A DNA stretch of 59,882 nucleotides. Source: Myxococcales bacterium. GTDB lineage: Bacteria > Myxococcota > Myxococcia > Myxococcales > Myxococcaceae. Under the pieces are notes generated by a model. That model was given only the letters and a program-made list of their open reading frames with translations. It searched no databases and was not told the DNA's origin. Positions 8,900 through 17,929 of this stretch are shown here, one piece after another (the stretch's first letter is position 1; each line of letters begins with the position of its first letter). Where the stretch lies: NCBI GenBank assembly GCA_016191815.1, contig JACPVI010000031.1, positions 1 through 59,882 of the forward strand, read 5' to 3'. Both the position numbers and the translations under genes were made by a program.

Positions 8900-8982
8900 G
8901 GCGGCAGAGAGCCTACGGTAGGCGGGCGCGCGGCCACAACAAGCGAGCGAGCCGCCGCAGGAGCCATAGAGGAGGCAAGCCG

Positions 8983-10122
8983 TCAGCCAGCCAGCGCGCT
9001 CGCGAGGTCGTCCAGAAGGTCCTGCGGATCCTCGATTCCGACCGACAGGCGGATGAGGCCGTCGCCGATGCCCAGCCGCTCCCTCATCTCCTTCGGCACC
9101 GAGGCATGGGTCATGATCGCGGGGTGCTCGATCAAGGACTCCACCCCGCCCAAGGATTCCGCGCACGAGAAGACGCGGACCGACTTGAGGAACCGCCTCG
9201 CGGCTTCCAACCCACCCCGGATGACGAAGGTGAGCATCCCGCCAAACCCCTTCATCTGCTTCCGCGCCAGCTCGTGCTGTGGATGTGAGGGGAGCCCCGG
9301 GTAGGTGACCTTCTCCACCTTCTGGTGGCCGGAGAGGAACTCCGCCACCTTCGCGGCGTTCTCGGCGTGCCGCTGCATCCGGACGTGCAGCGTCTTCACG
9401 CCTCGGAGCACCAAGAAGCTGTCCATCGGCGAGGGAACTCCACCCACCGCGTTCTGCAGGAACGAGATCCGCTCCGCGATCGCCTGGTCCGAAGTGCAGG
9501 CGAAGCCGCCCACGCAGTCGCTGTGGCCGTTGAGGTACTTGGTGGTCGAGTGGACGGCGACGTCGAAGCCCCACTCAAGCGGCCGCTGGAAAGCCGGCGT
9601 CATGAAGGTGTTGTCGCAGATCGACACCAGCTTTCTCCGGTGGGCGATCTCCGCCACCCGCTGGAGGTCGATGAGCTTGAGCATCGGATTGGTCGGAGTC
9701 TCCACCCACACCGCCCTGGTGCGGGGAGTGAGCGCCCGCTCGAGCGAGGCGGGGTCGGTCAGGTCGACGAAGGAGAAGGACAGCCCCTGCCGGCGGAACA
9801 CCTTGTCGAAGAGCCGGAAAGTGCCTCCGTAGACGTCGTCCGAGCAGACCACGTGATCGCCCTGGTCGAACAGGTGCATCAGCGCGTCGGCGGCCGCGCA
9901 CCCCGAGGCGAAGGCCGCCCCGTGCTTGGCCCCCTCGAGGGCGGCCAGGCATGCCTCCAGGGCGGAGCGGGTCGGGTTCCTGGTGCGCGAGTACTCATAG
10001 CCCTTGTGCTCTCCGGGTCCCGCCTGGACATAGGTGGAGGTGAGGTAGACCGGCGTCATGATCGCGCCGGTGGAGGGGTCCGGCTGCTGGCCGGCGTGGA
10101 TGGCGAGGGTGTCGAAGCGCAT
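8983..10122 (-). CDS. cystathionine gamma-synthase / gamma-lyase family PLP enzyme
   Basis: 379 residues, the normal length of the Cys/Met-metabolism PLP family. Motifs: YEYSRTRNPTR, FASGCAAADAL, CSDDVYGGTFRLFDKV, VETPTNPMLKL, CDNTFMTPAFQRPLEWG, and the Schiff-base lysine at HSTTKYLNGHSD (Lys195). With the nearby cystathionine beta-synthase it probably works in reverse transsulfuration (cystathionine to cysteine). Sequence alone does not separate gamma-lyase from gamma-synthase. The start is ATG 10122 at MRFDTLAIHAGQ, canonical for the family. It is divergent from hsp20. Confidence 0.92.
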   Translation of the reverse strand: MRFDTLAIHAGQQPDPSTGAIMTPVYLTSTYVQAGPGEHKGYEYSRTRNPTRSALEACLAALEGAKHGAAFASGCAAADALMHLFDQGDHVVCSDDVYGGTFRLFDKVFRRQGLSFSFVDLTDPASLERALTPRTRAVWVETPTNPMLKLIDLQRVAEIAHRRKLVSICDNTFMTPAFQRPLEWGFDVAVHSTTKYLNGHSDCVGGFACTSDQAIAERISFLQNAVGGVPSPMDSFLVLRGVKTLHVRMQRHAENAAKVAEFLSGHQKVEKVTYPGLPSHPQHELARKQMKGFGGMLTFVIRGGLEAARRFLKSVRVFSCAESLGGVESLIEHPAIMTHASVPKEMRERLGIGDGLIRLSVGIEDPQDLLDDLASALAG

Positions 10123-10284
10123 GGCGGGCGAACACTACACAAACGTCGGGCGCCTGGCGCCTCCGGCCCGGATTCCGCCTGCCCGCCGGCAATGCCCGCC
10201 CATGAACGGTCGACTGCCCTGCGGTCGAATCGACGCCGGCCCTCGGATTGCGCATCTTGCGCCCCCTTCACAAGGAGGAGGCCC

Positions 10285-10800
10285 ATGGCACAACGAGGAG
10301 AGCTGGTTCGCAGGGAAGAGCGTGGCGAGGCGATACCCGTCCGTCACGAGTGGGATCCGTTCCGCAGGATGCGCGAGATGATGCGCGAAATGATCAGCTG
10401 GGATCCTTTCCAGGAGATGGCCCGCATCTGGCCCGAGGCGCGGGCGGGCGGCTTCCTTCCGGCCTTCGATGTGAGGGAGACCGACGATTCCTTCGTGTTC
10501 CGGGCCGACGTGCCCGGCATCCGGGAAGACAACCTGGACGTCACCCTCACCGGCAACCGGCTGACCATCTCCGGCAAGCGCGAGCTGGAGGAGGCGAAGG
10601 AGACCGACCGCTACTATTCATGCGAGTGCCGCTACGGGGACTTCTCGCGTTCCTTTACCCTCCCCGAGGGCGTAGACGCCGAAAACGTCCGCTCCGAGAT
10701 CAAGGACGGGGTACTCACCCTCATCCTCCCCAAGAAGCCGGAGGTGCAGGCTCGGCACATCGCGGTGAAGGGCACCGCCGCGGGCAGGGCCAAGGCCTGA
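10285..10800 (+). CDS. Hsp20/alpha-crystallin small heat-shock protein
   Basis: 171 residues. The alpha-crystallin domain runs from about residue 50 (LPAFDVRETDDSFVFRADVP) to 150, with the beta-strand signature NRLTISGKRELE and the A.L.nGvLtl-type motif IKDGVLTLILPKK. The short C-terminal tail carries no clear I-X-I motif. It acts as an ATP-independent cytosolic holdase. ATG 10285 is preceded by a strong ribosome-binding site (AAGGAGG at 10272-10278), the clearest SD in the region. No CIRCE or HAIB-type element was seen upstream. Confidence 0.92.
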   Translation: MAQRGELVRREERGEAIPVRHEWDPFRRMREMMREMISWDPFQEMARIWPEARAGGFLPAFDVRETDDSFVFRADVPGIREDNLDVTLTGNRLTISGKRELEEAKETDRYYSCECRYGDFSRSFTLPEGVDAENVRSEIKDGVLTLILPKKPEVQARHIAVKGTAAGRAKA

Positions 10801-10812
10801 CCGAGGCAGGCT

Positions 10813-10833
10813 GCGGCGGGCCGCTCCCGCCGC
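10813..10833. terminator. GC-rich hairpin between convergent genes
   Basis: A perfect 8 bp stem (GCGGCGGG, 5-base loop, CCCGCCGC) sits between the hsp20 stop and the stop of the convergent UdgX remnant. It lacks a T-tract, so it is at best an imperfect bidirectional terminator. Confidence 0.4.
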
Positions 10834-10835
10834 GG

Positions 10836-11033
10836 CTACCTCTGCCGCTCACCCCTCCTTCGCCGGAGGTAGGGCCGGATCTTCGCCAGATCCTCCACGA
10901 AGCCCCGGTACTCCCGGTGCCGCCGATCGATGCCCACCTCGGCGAGCGCCCGGTCGAGGATTCGGCCCGCCGGCCCCACGAAGGGGCGCCCGACGCGGTC
11001 TTCGTAGTCGCCCGGCTTCTCGCCGACGAACAT
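10836..11033 (-). pseudogene. remnant of a UdgX-type uracil-DNA glycosylase
   Basis: 65 codons from ATG 11033. Residues 1-38 match the core of UdgX family-4/5-like uracil-DNA glycosylases: GEKPGDYEDRVGRPFVGPAG followed by an LDRALAEVGIDRR helix. In UdgX this is followed by about 120 residues with the [4Fe-4S] cysteines, the KRRIH loop and the covalent His. Here the frame jumps straight to YRGFVEDLAKIRPYL, which resembles the family's C-terminal tail. The N-terminal domain before the first motif is also missing. The simplest reading is a gene reduced by an internal deletion and 5' loss, hence non-functional. Confidence 0.65.
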
Positions 11034-11138
11034 CACCCTTGGCCGTGTGCCGCCTCCTTGCAGTCCGCCGCTGCCTCCCGGAGCTTCGGTATTGTCGGGC
11101 GGGCAGAAACGAGCGGGGAGGCGTCGGGCCACTTCGGC

Positions 11139-12140
11139 ATGGTGAAAGGTATGGGCGCCGTCCAGGAAACGGCTTCGAGCTTCGAGAACCGCCTGCGCAA
11201 GAATGCCCGGCACCGGGCGCGCTGGGCGGCGCGCGCCGGCCTGACGGCCTACCGGCTGTACGACCGGGACGTCCCCGAGTACCCCTTCGCGGTGGACTGG
11301 TACGCGGGGCGGGCCCACGTGGTGGAGTACCCCCGCCGCAGGGCGATCGCCGAGGGGAAGTCCGAGGCGCAACGGGCGGAGGTGCTGGAGGCGGTGGAGC
11401 GAGTGCTCGAGCTGCCGCCCTCGCGAATCTACACCAAGACCCATCTGCCCAAGCCGTGGGGGCGCGAGCAGTACGGGCGGGCGGGCGAAGGGAGCGAGTG
11501 GTTCACCGTCACCGAGCAGGGCCTGCGCTTCTGGGTCAACCTGGGCGACTACCTGGACACCGGGCTGTTTTTGGACCACCGCCTGACCCGCGCCCGCGTG
11601 AGAGAAGTGGCCCGCGGCGCGCGCTTCCTCAACCTGTTCGCGTACACCGCCGCCTTCACCGTCTACGCGGCCGACGGAGGCGCGCGCAGCACCTTGAGCG
11701 TGGACCTCTCCAACACCTACTGCGACTGGGCGGCGCGGAACCTCGAGCTGAACGGCTTCACCCAGCCGTTCCACCGCCTCATCCGCTCCGACGCGATCCG
11801 CTGGGTGATGCAGGCGCGCGCCGAGGGCCAGCAGTTCGACCTGGTGGTGGTGGATCCGCCGACCTTCTCGGCGTCCAAGCGCATGGCCCATTCATTCAAC
11901 GTCCAGCGGGACCATGCCCGGCTGCTCCGCGACGTCGCCGAGTTGTTGGCCCCCGGAGGCGCCCTCTTCTTCTCCACCAACTTCCACGGATTCCAGCTCG
12001 ACCCGGCCGCGCTCTCCGGCCTCGAGCACGCGGAGCTGACTCCGGGGACCATCCCCGAGGACTTCCACCACCGGGCACACCGCTGCTGGTGCGCGAAGAA
12101 GCCCGGCGCCGTTCAGCCCAGGAGCCGCCCGATCAGGTAG
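11139..12140 (+). CDS. class I SAM-dependent methyltransferase, RlmK/RlmI-like
   Basis: 333 residues from ATG 11139 (an ATG at 11151 is equally possible and lies close after a GAAAGG). Begins SFENRLRKNARHRARWA, then a DRDVPEYPFAVDWYAG strand pair typical of 23S rRNA methyltransferases of the RlmK/RlmI group. The SAM-binding core is FLNLFAYTAAFTVYAADGG, and the catalytic motif IV is LVVVDPPTFSASKRM. It probably methylates a base in large-subunit rRNA; the exact position cannot be told. The frame stays open far upstream but those codons overlap hsp20. The 3' end overlaps the convergent membrane-protein gene by 28 bp. Confidence 0.8.
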   Translation: MVKGMGAVQETASSFENRLRKNARHRARWAARAGLTAYRLYDRDVPEYPFAVDWYAGRAHVVEYPRRRAIAEGKSEAQRAEVLEAVERVLELPPSRIYTKTHLPKPWGREQYGRAGEGSEWFTVTEQGLRFWVNLGDYLDTGLFLDHRLTRARVREVARGARFLNLFAYTAAFTVYAADGGARSTLSVDLSNTYCDWAARNLELNGFTQPFHRLIRSDAIRWVMQARAEGQQFDLVVVDPPTFSASKRMAHSFNVQRDHARLLRDVAELLAPGGALFFSTNFHGFQLDPAALSGLEHAELTPGTIPEDFHHRAHRCWCAKKPGAVQPRSRPIR

Positions 12141-12613
12141 AGGACCGCGAGGAAGCCGGCGATTCCCAAAAGCACCTTGGTCCCTGCCTTGAGCCGGCCC
12201 GGCTCCGGTCCGGCGAAGCCCGCGTCGATCGCCTCGGGCACCCCGGCGTACTGCCCGGCGTACCTCGCGGTGCGGAGAAACTGGTCGGCCACCAGGCCCT
12301 CGTCCGCCGGGGCGAGGACTTTTCCGAGCTGCGGATCGAAGAGTCTCGCTCCGGCCTCGGCCGCCAGCACGCAGCCCTCGAGGACCAGCTCCCTCGCCAG
12401 ATCGGCGCTCGCGGACATGGGAGCGCGAAGCTCGGTGGCGATGAGCCTGCCCGCCTCCACCAGCGGGCGGACCTCCACTTCTCCGTGCTTGAGCTTCCAA
12501 AGACGGCCTCCCGCTTCGGCCGCGGCGCCTCGCGAGGCGAGCAGCGAGTCGACCCTTGCGGCGTCGTAGGGAGCCCCGAGCTCGGGGGCCTGCAGGAGCA
12601 GCTCGTAGCGCAC
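12113..12613 (-). CDS. hypothetical protein with C-terminal membrane anchor
   Basis: 166 residues, unrecognised. A soluble alpha/beta N-terminal region (MRYELLLQAPELGAPYD; LASRGAAAEAGGRLWKLKHG) is followed by one predicted C-terminal transmembrane helix (VLLGIAGFLAVLYLIGRLL), giving a tail-anchored arrangement with the bulk of the protein likely cytoplasmic. No signal peptide. It converges with the methyltransferase gene, the two stops overlapping by 28 bp. Confidence 0.65.
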   Translation of the reverse strand: MRYELLLQAPELGAPYDAARVDSLLASRGAAAEAGGRLWKLKHGEVEVRPLVEAGRLIATELRAPMSASADLARELVLEGCVLAAEAGARLFDPQLGKVLAPADEGLVADQFLRTARYAGQYAGVPEAIDAGFAGPEPGRLKAGTKVLLGIAGFLAVLYLIGRLLG

Positions 12614-12691
12614 GAGCGCTTGTGTACCCTTGCCGGCGGGCCTTTAGGAAGTGCGCTCGAAACTGGCAGCGGTTCGGGCTAAAGGGCCACC

Positions 12692-13540
12692 ATGCCGATG
12701 AAGCTCGGCCGGTTCGAGCTGCACGAGATCCGCGACGGCTCCTTCGCCCTCGATGGAGGGGCGATGTTCGGGGTGGTGCCCAAGCCGCTCTGGGAGCGCC
12801 GGCTGCCGCCGGACGAGCGAAACCGGGTGCAGCTCGCGCTGCGCTGCCTGTTGATCGTCGACGGCGAGCGGCGGGTGCTGGTGGACGACGGCATCGGCCA
12901 GGTGTGGGACGGCAAGCACCGCGACATCTATGCGATCGATCACTCCGCCCACGACCTCGATCGGGGGCTTCGGCGGGCTGGCCTCGCGCGCGGCGACATC
13001 ACCGACGTGGTGCTCACCCACCTGCACTTCGATCATGCGGGTGGGACCACGAGGTACGAGGGCGGCGAGCTGGTGCTCTCCTTCCCCAACGCCACCTACC
13101 ATCTACAGCGCCGCAACTGGCGGTGGGCGCACCACCCCTCCGAGCGCGACGCGGGCTCCTTTCGGCCGGAGAACTTCCGGCTCCTCGAGCGGAGCGGCCG
13201 CCTCCACCTGCTCGAGGGCCAGACCGAGCTGTACCCGGGGATCCAGCTCTTCGTCTCCGAGGGACACACGGTGGGACTGCAGCTGGTGCGGGTGACCGAC
13301 GGAGACGGTTCGCTGGTGTACTGCGGCGACCTCATCCCCACCACCGCGCACCTGAGGACGGCCTGGGCGATGGGCTATGACCTCTATCCGCTCACGGTGA
13401 TCGAGGAGAAGAAGATGCTCCTCGCCCAGGCGGTGGAGGACGGCTGGTTCCTCTTCTTCGAGCACGATCCCACGGTCGCGGCCTGCATGGTGCGAGACGA
13501 GCACGGGGAGGTCGTGGTGGACCGGCTGGTGGAGCTGTGA
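12692..13540 (+). CDS. MBL-fold metallo-hydrolase
   Basis: 282 residues with the metallo-beta-lactamase metal site THLHFDHAGG (His110, His112, Asp114, His115). Downstream ligands are in SEGHTVGLQLV, VYCGDLIPTTAHL (Asp) and FFEHDPTVAAC (His). Soluble, no signal peptide. The family includes lactonases, glyoxalases and quorum-quenching enzymes; the substrate cannot be inferred. Its stop overlaps the GTG start of the RlmI-like gene by 4 bp (GTGA), so the two are translationally coupled. Confidence 0.85.
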   Translation: MPMKLGRFELHEIRDGSFALDGGAMFGVVPKPLWERRLPPDERNRVQLALRCLLIVDGERRVLVDDGIGQVWDGKHRDIYAIDHSAHDLDRGLRRAGLARGDITDVVLTHLHFDHAGGTTRYEGGELVLSFPNATYHLQRRNWRWAHHPSERDAGSFRPENFRLLERSGRLHLLEGQTELYPGIQLFVSEGHTVGLQLVRVTDGDGSLVYCGDLIPTTAHLRTAWAMGYDLYPLTVIEEKKMLLAQAVEDGWFLFFEHDPTVAACMVRDEHGEVVVDRLVEL

Positions 13541-14718
13541 GGCCGGCGGCGCCGGGAGAGCGCGGCCTGAAGCTCACCCGGCGCGGCACCGAGCGGTGGC
13601 GGCGCGGGCACCCGTGGATCTACGCCTCGGACGTGGAGGAGCGCGCCGGCCTGGAGGGCGGCGAAGTGGTGCGCGTGCTCGACCCGCGCGGCTATTTTCT
13701 GGGCCAGGCCTTCTACTCGAAGAAGTCGAAGATCACCCTCCGCTGGCTGAGCTTCGACGACACTCCGGTCGACGCCGACTTCTTCCGGGCGCGGATCCGC
13801 GCCGCTGACGCCATGCGGCAGGCCGCCCTGCCGGGCGAGACCACCTACCGCGTGGTGCACGCGGAGGCGGACCTGTTGCCGGGGCTGGTGGTGGACCGGT
13901 ACGGCGACTATCTCTCGGCGCAGTTCCTGGTGAAGGGCACCGACGACCGGAAGGAGCTTTTGGCGGACCTGTTGGTCGAGCACTTCCGGTGCAAGGGGCT
14001 GGTGAATCGCTCGGACGTCTCGGTGCGCGCGCTGGAGGGCCTGGAGCCGGAGAAAGGGGTCCTGCGCGGCGAGGTGCCCGGGCCGGCGAGCTACCGCGAG
14101 GGAGAGGTGACGCTGAGGGCGGACCTTCTCTCCGGGCAGAAGACCGGCGCCTTCCTCGATCAGCGGGAGAACCACGTGATGGCCGGGGCCTATGCTTCCG
14201 GAGAGGCGCTGGACTGCTTCGCCTACACTGGTGGGTTCGCGCTCCAGCTCGCCCAGCGGGCGACGAAGGTCACCGCGGTCGAGATCTCCGAGGCAGCGGC
14301 GGCGCAGCTCCGCGCGAACGCGGAGGCGAACGGCCTCTCCAACGTGGAGGTGCTGGTGGCCAACGCCTTCGACTACCTCCATGACGCGGTCGACGAGGGG
14401 CGGCAGCTCGATACCATCGTGCTGGACCCGCCGTCCTTCGCCAAGCACAAGGGGGCGGTGGAGGCGGCGCTGCGCGGGTACAAGGAGATCAACCTCCGCG
14501 CCATGCAACTGCTCAGACCCGGGGGCTTCCTGATCACCGCGAGCTGCACCTACCACGTCGGCGAAGAGCAGTTCGAGCTGATGCTGGAGGACGCGGCGGC
14601 CGACGCCCGGCGCAGGGTGCAGATCGTGGAGAGGCGCGGAGCGGGGAAGGACCACCCGGTGCTGCTCCGCCTGCGCGAGACGCGCTACCTCAAGTGCCTC
14701 GCGCTCCGCGTGCTCTGA
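13537..14718 (+). CDS. rlmI: 23S rRNA (cytosine-C5)-methyltransferase, RlmI-like
   Basis: 393 residues from GTG 13537, which overlaps the upstream TGA. N-terminal PUA-like domain (RRGHPWIYASDVE; GEVVRVLDPRGYFLGQAFYS), then a long insert with VVDRYGDYLSAQF and DQRENH, and the SAM core ALDCFAYTGGFALQLAQRA with motif IV IVLDPPSFAKHKG. The order is that of RlmI, which makes m5C1962 in 23S rRNA. A conserved catalytic Cys is plausible in ITASCTYHVGEEQF. The assignment to RlmI proper rather than a close paralogue is an inference. Confidence 0.85.
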   Translation: MRPAAPGERGLKLTRRGTERWRRGHPWIYASDVEERAGLEGGEVVRVLDPRGYFLGQAFYSKKSKITLRWLSFDDTPVDADFFRARIRAADAMRQAALPGETTYRVVHAEADLLPGLVVDRYGDYLSAQFLVKGTDDRKELLADLLVEHFRCKGLVNRSDVSVRALEGLEPEKGVLRGEVPGPASYREGEVTLRADLLSGQKTGAFLDQRENHVMAGAYASGEALDCFAYTGGFALQLAQRATKVTAVEISEAAAAQLRANAEANGLSNVEVLVANAFDYLHDAVDEGRQLDTIVLDPPSFAKHKGAVEAALRGYKEINLRAMQLLRPGGFLITASCTYHVGEEQFELMLEDAAADARRRVQIVERRGAGKDHPVLLRLRETRYLKCLALRVL

Positions 14719-14901
14719 TTGCTCCGGCCGACGCGCGTGACTCCGAGGCAGCCGGCCGCCGGCGATCGACCCAGCCGCTTGATGGTCTCCCGGATGGATC
14801 GCAGCGGGGGAGAGCCCACGACCGTCTGTCGGCGCTCTCCCTCTTGCCGAGACCGAAGCGGGCTGGCGGGCAATCCGGGCGGCAAGGGGTACCGAGGAGC
14901 C

Positions 14902-15873
14902 TCAGCCGGTGCCCGGGGTGTGCCGCTCCTCGCGCGCGAGCGGAAGGCCCGTTCCATTCCGAAGCGTCAGGTACAGGCCGGTGACCAGCATCTGCCCCAG
15001 GGCTACCGCCGGCAGGACGCCGATGCAGCACACCAGCACACCGGCGATGGCGATGAGCCCGCTCAGCAAGCTGATGCCGAGGATGATCAGCCGCTGTCCC
15101 CGCGCGATCTCGAAGCAGTTCTTTATCGACTGGAATGGGCCTACGCCCTCGTTGTGAGCAAGCTCTGGAGTGGAGAAGTACAGCGGCAGAGCGAAGTAGA
15201 AGATTGGCACAATCGCCAGCAGTACCCCGATGGCGATGATCCCGATGGCGCTTGGGTTCTCCTCGATCGCGGCTGGTTTGAACCCGGCGCTGCCTGCGGC
15301 CAGGGCGAACACGAGGAGGAGGTACAGGCCAAGCGGCACCCCGAGGAGGACCAGCACGAGGAGCTTCTGCACGATGTACCTTCCGAGCTTGGACACCTGC
15401 GAGGCGATCCGCGAGATGTCCGCCTTCCCGCCTTCCACTACGTCCAAGTACATGCGGTACAGGCCCAGCTCGAAGATGCCCTGGACGATCAGCTGGCCGA
15501 CCTGTACGGCGAGGAAGCCCATCACCAGGCCGGCCGTGCCGCCCGACTTTTTCATCGCCTCCTGAAGAACGCCTCCGATCGCGGAGACCACCCCGTTGAC
15601 CCCGAGAAAGATCAGCACCGCCACGCTGAGCAGCACCCAGTCGCGCTTGAAGGCCTCCCACACGTGGGACCACAGCGCGTCGAAGGTCCAGGAGTCCCGG
15701 CGGAGCGTGAAGCCGCCCGGGCCGAGCTTCTCTCGGCACGCAGGGCAGAGCGGCAAGGTGTGCCCCTGGTAGCACTCGTCGCAGGTGAAGTTCCCGCACC
15801 GCTCGCAGGTGCCCGAGGCGGCTCGCTCGGGGTGGCGGGCGCACATCGCCCCGGTTGAAGCTGGGAAGCTCAT
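14902..15873 (-). CDS. B-box zinc-finger polytopic membrane protein
   Basis: 323 residues from ATG 15873 (a GTG at 15882 is also in frame). Residues 9-48 hold a B-box-like zinc motif: CARHPERAASGTCERCGNFT, then CDECYQGHTLPLCPAC. The rest carries about six hydrophobic helices (WVLLSVAVLIFLGVNGVV; LLVLVLLGVPLGLYLLLVFA; IGIIAIGVLLAIVPIFYFAL; LIAIAGVLVCCIGVLPAVAL). This is a widespread delta-proteobacterial architecture of unknown role in the inner membrane, zinc finger facing the cytoplasm. It converges with the rlmI-like gene at a distance of 183 bp; nothing was recognised in that gap. Confidence 0.8.
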   Translation of the reverse strand: MSFPASTGAMCARHPERAASGTCERCGNFTCDECYQGHTLPLCPACREKLGPGGFTLRRDSWTFDALWSHVWEAFKRDWVLLSVAVLIFLGVNGVVSAIGGVLQEAMKKSGGTAGLVMGFLAVQVGQLIVQGIFELGLYRMYLDVVEGGKADISRIASQVSKLGRYIVQKLLVLVLLGVPLGLYLLLVFALAAGSAGFKPAAIEENPSAIGIIAIGVLLAIVPIFYFALPLYFSTPELAHNEGVGPFQSIKNCFEIARGQRLIILGISLLSGLIAIAGVLVCCIGVLPAVALGQMLVTGLYLTLRNGTGLPLAREERHTPGTG

Positions 15874-16078
15874 CGGCCGCACACCCTACCGCGGCGGCCT
15901 CCTCCGTTCAGCCGATTCGTCGCGGAGAGATCCACTCGGGCGGCGCACGGTCGCGGACCGCGATCGGGCCGCCCTGCGAGGGGGCTGCACCGCCGGGTGG
16001 GCGCTGGAGTACGCTTGCCGCGTGCGCCATCGCGATAGCGGCGAGTCCTCGTGCACTCTTGGGGACGTGCGAGCCGCA

Positions 16079-16558
16079 ATGTCCGAGACGCGCGCCATCT
16101 ACCGAATGGCGGACCGCGCCTACGCCGCCTTCTCCTGCCAGGGCACCGCGGAGTGCTGCTCCCTGACAAAGACCGGCCGGCAGCCATGGCTCTGGCCCAC
16201 GGAGTGGATGCTGCTCGCTCGCGCCGTGCAGGCTACCCCTCCGAGGCCCGACGGCGGCTGCCCGTTCCTCGATTCGGCCGGAAGGCGGTGCTTCGTCTAC
16301 TCCGACCGGCCGTTTGGTTGCCGCACCTACTATTGCGACCGCGCCACCCGGAGAGCCAGGGAGCCTTCGCGAGCCGTCGCGCAGCTCCTCTCGCGCCTCG
16401 CCTCGGCGAACCTCCGACTGGACGCCGCCGCCAAGCCGCTGCCCCTGCTCCAACTCGTCACCGGTCCTCCCACCGGGAGAAGTGTTCGCCACCCGCCATC
16501 CGCCCCTCTCCCGCGCGCACCTGGGTCTGGCTTGGCCGGTGGTCCAGCGAGGGAGTAG
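16079..16558 (+). CDS. YkgJ-like cysteine-cluster protein
   Basis: 159 residues. The Cys pattern FSCQGTAECCSL, CPFLDSAGRRCFVY and RPFGCRTYYCDRA matches the YkgJ-type (CxxxxxxCC...C..Y..RP..CR.Y) putative zinc- or iron-chelating family. The C-terminal 40 residues are Pro-rich and probably disordered. ATG 16079 was chosen because the Cys cluster starts 20 residues later and the frame upstream has no coding character. It is followed after 9 bp by a TonB-like gene. Confidence 0.75.
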   Translation: MSETRAIYRMADRAYAAFSCQGTAECCSLTKTGRQPWLWPTEWMLLARAVQATPPRPDGGCPFLDSAGRRCFVYSDRPFGCRTYYCDRATRRAREPSRAVAQLLSRLASANLRLDAAAKPLPLLQLVTGPPTGRSVRHPPSAPLPRAPGSGLAGGPARE

Positions 16559-16567
16559 ATACTCGGC

Positions 16568-17923
16568 ATGCGCGCCTGGCGCCGCACTTCCGTCGCGCTG
16601 GCGGTATCGCTGGCGGTCCACCTGCTTGTGGTGCTTGGGCTGTCAAGGAGTGAGCGCCCAGTGCCCACGCCGGCAGCCGAGCGCCCGCCGATCGTGGTCG
16701 AGATCCGCCGCTTGCGCCAGCCTGCGTCTCCACGCGAGCGTGTGGGCGTCGCGAAGCCGGATGCGACGAGGCGCCAGGCGCCGACGGCCCAGCGCCCCGT
16801 GGCGCCGTCCGGAGCGCACCCCCATGCCGCCGCCGACCCGTCGCGTTCGCCGGCCATCCACGACGCAGCGGAGCCGGCGAGTGAGTCCGCAAGGCTGGGC
16901 GCGGGCCTTCCGCGCTCGGCACCGCCTGATTCGGACGAGCCTCCGGCATCGACCGAGGGGGTCGCCGCCGCAGAAGAAACGCGGCGACGGAGCCTCTTCC
17001 CGACCATTCCCGGCGTCGCCGGGCACGGCGGCCCGTGGGTGCGCACCGACTCCGGACGCGGCCGGACAATCCGCAACGATCCCAGCGAGCGACCCGATCC
17101 CGAAGCCCTGGCCGCCTACGACGCCGAGCGCGCCAAGGCGAAGGTGGACGGCTGGCTCGCCGACGAGTTGGCTGCGCACCTCGTCGAGGTCGGCCTGGTC
17201 GACGGCTACTTCCAGCAGCTCCGGCACGGCCTCGAGCAGCAGGCCGCCCCGCCGCCGCCCTTCGAGGGGGGCCCGTTCGTCAAACAGCTCCTCAAGGAGT
17301 ACGTCGCCAGCGCGCAGAGGTTCGGCCAGTCGGGCAACCCGTACGTGGAGGCTCCGGCCGTGGGCCGCCCGGACGAGGTGCTCTCTCCGACCGAGCGGTT
17401 CGCGGAGGCGGACCGGGACCGCGGCCCGGGAAAGGTCAACGGCACCCAGACGGCGGCCAGCCCGGTGGAGGACTTCCGCCGAACGCTGCGGATGGGCGCC
17501 AGCCTCCGCGACTTCGCCGACGGCAAGATGAGCGGCGCCCTGGTGGCGGTGGTGGAGATCCGCCAGTCCGCCGGCGGGCAGCTGCTGGGGCACCTGCTGG
17601 TCGAATCGTCCGGCAACAAGCTCTTCGACACCCACGTGATGAGCACCGCCCCGGAGGCCGTCGCCAAGCTGCCGCCTCCGCCCGCCACCGGCTCCGGCAT
17701 CCACCCCGAGGGCCTGCGCAGCCTGTGGGCCTTCGAGGGCAAGGTCATCTACCGAAAAAAGCTCAAGGACGTGAAGTGGGACGAATCGTGGTGGTACCAC
17801 GCGGCGATGCTCCCGGCCGGGCTCGTCACTGGAAACTTCGACGAGATGACCGGGGACGTCTACGTGGTCGACCTCACCGACCCTCAGTTCGTCTGCAACG
17901 TCCGGCTGTTGCGCGTCTACTGA
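16568..17923 (+). CDS. TonB-like protein (energy-transduction C-terminal domain)
   Basis: 451 residues. Begins with an uncleaved inner-membrane anchor (SVALAVSLAVHLLVVLGLS) preceded by Arg. A Pro/Ala/Arg-rich periplasm-spanning segment covers residues about 35-190. The C-terminal part (VEDFRRTLRMGASL; GALVAVVEIRQSAGGQLLGH; LFDTHVMSTAPEAVAKLPPP) resembles the strand-helix TonB/TolA C-terminal domain that contacts outer-membrane partners. No ExbBD or receptor gene is nearby. Such multiple TonB-like proteins are usual in myxobacteria. Confidence 0.7.
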   Translation: MRAWRRTSVALAVSLAVHLLVVLGLSRSERPVPTPAAERPPIVVEIRRLRQPASPRERVGVAKPDATRRQAPTAQRPVAPSGAHPHAAADPSRSPAIHDAAEPASESARLGAGLPRSAPPDSDEPPASTEGVAAAEETRRRSLFPTIPGVAGHGGPWVRTDSGRGRTIRNDPSERPDPEALAAYDAERAKAKVDGWLADELAAHLVEVGLVDGYFQQLRHGLEQQAAPPPPFEGGPFVKQLLKEYVASAQRFGQSGNPYVEAPAVGRPDEVLSPTERFAEADRDRGPGKVNGTQTAASPVEDFRRTLRMGASLRDFADGKMSGALVAVVEIRQSAGGQLLGHLLVESSGNKLFDTHVMSTAPEAVAKLPPPPATGSGIHPEGLRSLWAFEGKVIYRKKLKDVKWDESWWYHAAMLPAGLVTGNFDEMTGDVYVVDLTDPQFVCNVRLLRVY

Positions 17924-17929
17924 TCCCCA

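Noticed and set aside
10248-11138. 5' extension of the RlmK-like methyltransferase frame
   Set aside because: It overlaps hsp20 and the UdgX remnant and shows no homology before VQETASSFENRL.
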